Source of the DNA: Elusimicrobiales bacterium
Lineage (GTDB): Bacteria; Elusimicrobiota; Elusimicrobia; Elusimicrobiales; Elusimicrobiaceae
NCBI GenBank assembly: GCA_041651175.1
Contig: JBAZJT010000021.1
Location: 1-34,123, forward strand
Length of the DNA: 34,123 nt
Direction: 5' to 3'
Position 1 is the stretch's first letter; each line of letters starts with the position of its first letter. The translations under genes were made by a program, and so were the position numbers. Below, in pieces: positions 31,250-34,123 of this stretch. The notes under the pieces are model-generated. The model made no database searches, had not been told where the DNA came from, and saw only the letters and a program-made list of their open reading frames with translations.

Positions 31250-32656
31250 ATGAAACCGGGGATTGCAGTGATTGTATTGTTGAGCAACGCATTGTTCATG
31301 TCCGCCTGCGCAGAGCCTGCCGTTCAAAACGGCGCGCTTGCCACGATAGCGGAGGCCGCTCCTCCGGAAACGGCAAAGCCGGAACATGCCGCTCCCGCGG
31401 CAGATCCAGTGTCGCCGGAACAATCCCCCGCTTCCGCCGGAGCGCCCGCTTATTCCGCCGCTCTGTCCGCCGATGCCGGAACAAAGACGGCAAAGACGGA
31501 AACTGCCCCGCCGTCCGGCCAGCCGGAAAATGCGCCTGCGGCTGATGTGAAAATTTCCTCTCCCGCGGCGCAGCCGGAGGCCGGCGCGCCGTCCGCAGTC
31601 CCCGCCGCGGACAATACCGTAGCCGTTTCATCCGTTCCTCCGCAGCCTGCCGCCGAGGCCGCCTGCCCGCCGGTGGCGGAACTGGCCGCCAAAGCGGCCG
31701 CCGCCGACGCGGAAAACGACTTTTTCCCAGCCTATAATTTCATGAAGAAAGGCATTGAATGCGGCTATCCGTCATCGCCGGATTTCCGCTACGGTTCCGC
31801 CGCGCGCTATGCGGTCATGCTGGGCAAATACAGGGAGGCCGTGCGCCTGGCCGAGCAGGACGGCAAGGCCCTTGGGGCGCGCGCGCTGTCGGAGTATTTC
31901 AAGGGGGACCTGCGCTCCGCCGCAGCCAGCGCGCGGGAAGCGCTTAAAAACGAACCGTCCAACATACAGGCTCTCATAACGCTCGGTCTGGCAAAAGCGG
32001 ACGTGGGAGAGACGGAAGCCGCGCTCGCCATTCTGCCCAATGACGGCAAGTTCGGCACCATGTCGCGCGCTTACGCGCTGGCCTGCGCGGGCAAAACATA
32101 TCCCGCGGTGGATGCCTATTCCGGGGTGGATATAGTCATACGCTCGCTTGAATACCCCCCGGTGGAGGAAATAAAAAGCCGCATCGCGAAAATGACAGAC
32201 AAGGACCGCGCCGATGCCGCCTCCGATGCCGTCAAGCTGGAGGAGAAGAAAAATTACCGCGGCGTGCTTCTGACTCTGGCCCTGCTTTCGCGGATGCCGG
32301 CTCTGTCGTCGGAAGAGCTGCGCGCCCGCAACGCGATGTTTGACTTCGCGCGCAAACATCCGGAGGCCGCGCCGCTTTCCAGGAAAGCCGCGGCTCTTTA
32401 CGCCACCGCGGACGAGAAAATCAAGGCGGGCGATTACAAGGCCGCCCTTCCGCTGCTGCGGCGCACGCATATGCTTGCGCTGTGGGACGCGAAGGTGATA
32501 CGCGAATACGCCATAGCCCTCGCCAGAACCGGCGACATCGTGCGCGCCCGCATGCAGGCCGACATCTATGCCGCGGCTTCCGGCGACGAAACCGCCGCGT
32601 CCGCGCTGAAAAAAGAGATTGCCGGCATTGAAACGCAGTCTAAATCCGCCAAATAG
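31250..32656 (+). CDS. TPR-like lipoprotein, hypothetical
   Basis: The chosen start ATG 31250 has GGAG 6 nt upstream; ATG 31238 is in frame but lacks a ribosome site. The 468-residue precursor has a signal peptide with lipobox MSAC, followed by ~120 residues rich in Ala, Pro, Glu and Ser (probably a disordered tether). From about residue 145 the sequence is helical with TPR/SEL1-like spacing: 'AARYAVMLGKYREAVRLAEQ', 'ALSEYFKGDLRSAAASAREAL', 'ALITLGLAKADVGETEAALA', 'ALPLLRRTHMLALWDAKVI', 'YAIALARTGDIVRARMQ'. Such proteins are scaffolds for envelope complexes; its partner is unknown. It is divergent from the giant Gly-rich gene and followed by another lipoprotein gene after 12 nt. Confidence 0.82.
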   Translation: MKPGIAVIVLLSNALFMSACAEPAVQNGALATIAEAAPPETAKPEHAAPAADPVSPEQSPASAGAPAYSAALSADAGTKTAKTETAPPSGQPENAPAADVKISSPAAQPEAGAPSAVPAADNTVAVSSVPPQPAAEAACPPVAELAAKAAAADAENDFFPAYNFMKKGIECGYPSSPDFRYGSAARYAVMLGKYREAVRLAEQDGKALGARALSEYFKGDLRSAAASAREALKNEPSNIQALITLGLAKADVGETEAALAILPNDGKFGTMSRAYALACAGKTYPAVDAYSGVDIVIRSLEYPPVEEIKSRIAKMTDKDRADAASDAVKLEEKKNYRGVLLTLALLSRMPALSSEELRARNAMFDFARKHPEAAPLSRKAAALYATADEKIKAGDYKAALPLLRRTHMLALWDAKVIREYAIALARTGDIVRARMQADIYAAASGDETAASALKKEIAGIETQSKSAK

Positions 32657-32668
32657 AGGAGAACAGCG

Positions 32669-33250
32669 ATGAGGAAAACACGGGGCGCGTTGTTTGCCGG
32701 TGCGCTGGCGGCGCTGTCCGCCTTCCCGCTGACAGGCTGCGATAAGCTGAATCAGTGGCTCAATCCTCCTCCGGACACGCAGGCTCCGGCGGAGCCTGTC
32801 AGCATCGCCAGGGGCGGCGAACGGTTCGCATCCACCGCCACCCTGCTGAAAAAGCACGATTTCAGGACATCGGACAGGGCCAATACCCTTTCGCCGGTAA
32901 TGATTGCCCAGCTTTCCGCCGTGTCAGGAGACAGGTTCCGGCTCGTGGACGCCGACGCCGATTGGGCGAACGGGGATTCGGCTTCCAACCCGTCCCTGTC
33001 CCCGCGCCGACTGATTCTCGTGGCCAACTACTCCAACATATGGGTGCTGGCATACGAGCATTTCAGAAATGTCCGGCACACGCACATAGCGTTTATAGAG
33101 TTGAATGGAAACAAGGTGCAATACTACTGGTCCGCGCTGGCGACGTTTCCCGTGAAGTCACTGTCCGACATCTCAAAGATACTGGACACACCGTCGTACT
33201 ACATGTTCAAGAGCGCATCTGACACAAAAACCGCCGGGGACGATTTATAG
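32669..33250 (+). CDS. Lipoprotein, hypothetical
   Basis: A 193-residue precursor with a clear lipoprotein signal peptide (ALAALSAFPLTGC, Cys ~24). The mature domain has no family I recognise; its C-terminal half is beta-rich with aromatic residues ('LILVANYSNIWVLAYEHFR', 'THIAFIELNGNKVQYYW'), which suggests a small compact periplasmic domain. AGGAGA precedes ATG 32669, and the gene follows the TPR lipoprotein by 12 nt, so both are probably in one transcript and act in the same place. Confidence 0.8.
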   Translation: MRKTRGALFAGALAALSAFPLTGCDKLNQWLNPPPDTQAPAEPVSIARGGERFASTATLLKKHDFRTSDRANTLSPVMIAQLSAVSGDRFRLVDADADWANGDSASNPSLSPRRLILVANYSNIWVLAYEHFRNVRHTHIAFIELNGNKVQYYWSALATFPVKSLSDISKILDTPSYYMFKSASDTKTAGDDL

Positions 33251-33256
33251 CCCGGA

Positions 33257-33565
33257 TTATTGTCTGGACGTTCTCTTGCACCAGTCTTTCAATGTTCGCA
33301 TGACATGCAGCGGCGACTGCGGATATGCCGCCGCGGCACGCGGATTTTCACAGCGCGGGTTTTTGCGCTTTCCGACGTTGTTACTTTTGGCAGGACGGGC
33401 CCGTATGGCGGCGGCTATCTCGTAAAACCCGCCGTCGGCTTCCAGGTCCCACAAGCGGCCGCAGTAGCATTTGCCCATAAACCGGTAAGCCACTTCCGCG
33501 CGGGATATATTTCCGCTTATTATTTCGACCGGCTTGGTTCTGCCGGTGTTTGCGAGATATATCAT
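33257..33565 (-). CDS. Small hypothetical protein
   Basis: The 102-residue ORF starts at ATG 33565, which has a strong AGGGAGG site 5 nt upstream; the frame is open to 33616 but without such a site. The N-terminal half (MIYLANTGRTKPVEIISGNI, then 'AYRFMGKCYCGRLWDLEADG') looks like a compact folded domain with a CYC motif; the C-terminal third is basic (KRKNPRCENPRA) and could bind nucleic acid. It converges on the lipoprotein gene, ending 6 nt from its stop. I do not recognise a family. Confidence 0.5.
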   Translation of the reverse strand: MIYLANTGRTKPVEIISGNISRAEVAYRFMGKCYCGRLWDLEADGGFYEIAAAIRARPAKSNNVGKRKNPRCENPRAAAAYPQSPLHVMRTLKDWCKRTSRQ

Positions 33566-33706
33566 GGCTGCCTCCCTCTTTTTTCCCCCGAAACCGGCCA
33601 GCCGCAGGGCAATCACGGGCAGGCCGTCGCAATTTGCCGCCCCGGCTCTCCCCGCCAGCTAACCCGGAAATTGCAACTGGCGGCGAGAACCGAGGCAGAG
33701 GATGCT
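33566..33706. other. Intergenic, short inverted repeat only
   Basis: No gene is apparent. CCGCCAG (33652-33658) and CTGGCGG (33677-33683) form a 7-bp inverted repeat with an 18-nt loop. GGCGAGAACCGAGG (33681-33694) is also nearly complementary to 33838-33851 within the neighbouring foldback element, so the element may extend this far left. Confidence 0.4.
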
Positions 33707-33871
33707 AGCCTGAATGTTTCAGTTGGATTGCGGGATTCGGCGAAAAAATCGCTTCATACTGCCTTCACAAAATTATCCTTTCGCGCAGTGAGGCGCGCGC
33801 GGATAATTTTGTCCGGCATTATTTCGCGCTTTTTCTCCTCGGTCCTCGCAACCAACTGAAGCATTCAGGCT
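33707..33871. repeat. 165-bp foldback (MITE/REP-like) element
   Basis: Outer arms 33707-33726 and 33852-33871 are complementary at 19 of 20 positions (AGCCTGAATGTTTCAGTTGG being the left arm). Inner arms ACAAAATTATCC (33767-33778) and GGATAATTTTGT (33801-33812) are perfect 12-mers, with a GC-rich CGCGC/GCGCG tip. The segments between pair imperfectly. The right half recurs at 31096-31150 on the opposite strand. The element carries no credible ORF. Confidence 0.7.
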
Positions 33872-33874
33872 TAG

Positions 33875-34008
33875 GATAATCCCGGAATTTGACGAGCATA
33901 CCTGTCCGGTATGCGGAGAAAACTCCGCACAGGAACGTCCCGCCGTCCGCCGGCGAATTCCGCTGTCCAGTTGCAATCCGGACTCAAGGAAAGCGGACAG
34001 CATTTTCT
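33875..34008 (+). ncRNA. Chain of four hairpins, candidate structured RNA
   Basis: Perfect stems occur in series: GCATACC/GGTATGC (33896-33914), TGCGGAG-AAAA-CTCCGCA (33912-33929, overlapping the first by 3 nt so the two compete), CGCCG/CGGCG (33941-33955) and GCTGTCC/GGACAGC (33962-33968, 33995-34001) followed by ATTTTC. A GATAAT (33875-33880) could act as a -10. It matches no RNA family I know; it may instead be repeat DNA. Confidence 0.3.
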
Positions 34009-34123
34009 AATTGAATAATGAGCCTGAAATCTCTCGTCGTGGCTCCGTCGGGATATTTTTTGCCATGCCTCCCGTTTTGATTGATTTTACCGTGTCTTTT
34101 TCCTCCGCTTCGCGCAGAATTCT
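34007..34123 (-). CDS. Possible C-terminal fragment of a gene entering from the right
   Basis: On the minus strand a frame is open from the window edge to a TAG at 34009-34007: 38 residues, beginning RILREAEEKDTVKSIKTGG and ending EISGSLFN. The charged, amphipathic sequence is protein-like, and codons are acceptable, but another minus frame is also open here. Too short for a family call. Confidence 0.25.
   Translation of the reverse strand, partial: RILREAEEKDTVKSIKTGGMAKNIPTEPRREISGSLFN

Noticed and set aside
33260..33859. 199-codon plus-strand ORF at the right end
   Set aside because: It overlaps a minus-strand ORF with a strong ribosome site and runs through the foldback element; the sequence has no protein-like features.
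33975..34001. SRP RNA-like GGAAAGC context
   Set aside because: Only a loose resemblance to the SRP loop (TCCGGA and AAGGAAAGC are present but wrongly arranged); the long hairpin of 4.5S RNA is absent.
33773..34003. 76-codon minus-strand ORF
   Set aside because: It lies across the foldback and hairpin chain, with no ribosome site and low-quality composition.
1..34123. tRNA, rRNA, integrase or transposase genes
   Set aside because: None could be identified by reading; no T-loop-like or transposase motifs were seen.

Overview
The window looks like chromosomal DNA of a GC-rich, diderm (Gram-negative-type) bacterium. Lipoproteins with clear lipoboxes, a Pal/CpoB/TolB cluster and an MCE/MlaD protein imply an outer membrane. 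Dense 1-4 nt gene overlaps (ATGA/TGATG junctions), GC-ending codons and the trpS-scpA-scpB-galT ... glgA and mlaD-radA-PIN/TRAM-ispDF-cysS arrangements remind me of Elusimicrobiota. That lineage is an inference from gene order and style only; there is no rRNA in the window to test it.

Layout. Bases 1-616 hold an unrecognised, possibly 5'-broken ORF. Bases 779-5015 are kdpABC (ATP-driven K+ uptake) without kdpD/kdpE beside them. Bases 5066-9544 form one tightly overlapped operon: M50 (site-2 type) protease, trpS, scpA, scpB, galT. Bases 9545-14793 are a visibly more AT-rich accessory island between galT and glgA. It carries an MqsR-type toxin, an MqsA-type antitoxin fused to a Panacea/SocA-like domain, a truncated D12-class adenine methylase, a large signal-peptide/multi-TM protein (DUF2330-like), a nested hairpin, and a full-length D12 methylase. 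The two methylase copies share a ~197-bp, ~95% identical direct repeat. Bases 14803-23009 return to housekeeping genes: glgA, mlaD-like, radA, PIN-TRAM ATP-less RNase-type protein, fused ispDF, a small lipoprotein and cysS. Bases 23086-25792 are pal-cpoB-tolB. On the minus strand follow a TauE/SafE permease with a DUF1634 partner (26913-25826) and a 1326-residue glycine-rich, cysteine-containing membrane-anchored protein (30965-26985) with a strong promoter and a textbook terminator. Divergent from it are two lipoprotein genes (31250-33250). The right edge (33566-34123) has a small minus-strand ORF, a 165-bp foldback repeat, a chain of hairpins and perhaps the end of another gene.

How it fits together. 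Most genes serve core functions: K+ import, chromosome condensation (ScpAB), aminoacylation, isoprenoid synthesis, glycogen/galactose metabolism and envelope maintenance. The most notable parts are the toxin-antitoxin/methylase island, where recombination between the methylase repeats would delete one gene and place an intact methylase behind the antitoxin, and the giant surface-type protein with its divergent lipoproteins. Several operon-first genes have a -10 hexamer exactly 6 nt before the start codon, suggesting leaderless mRNAs.
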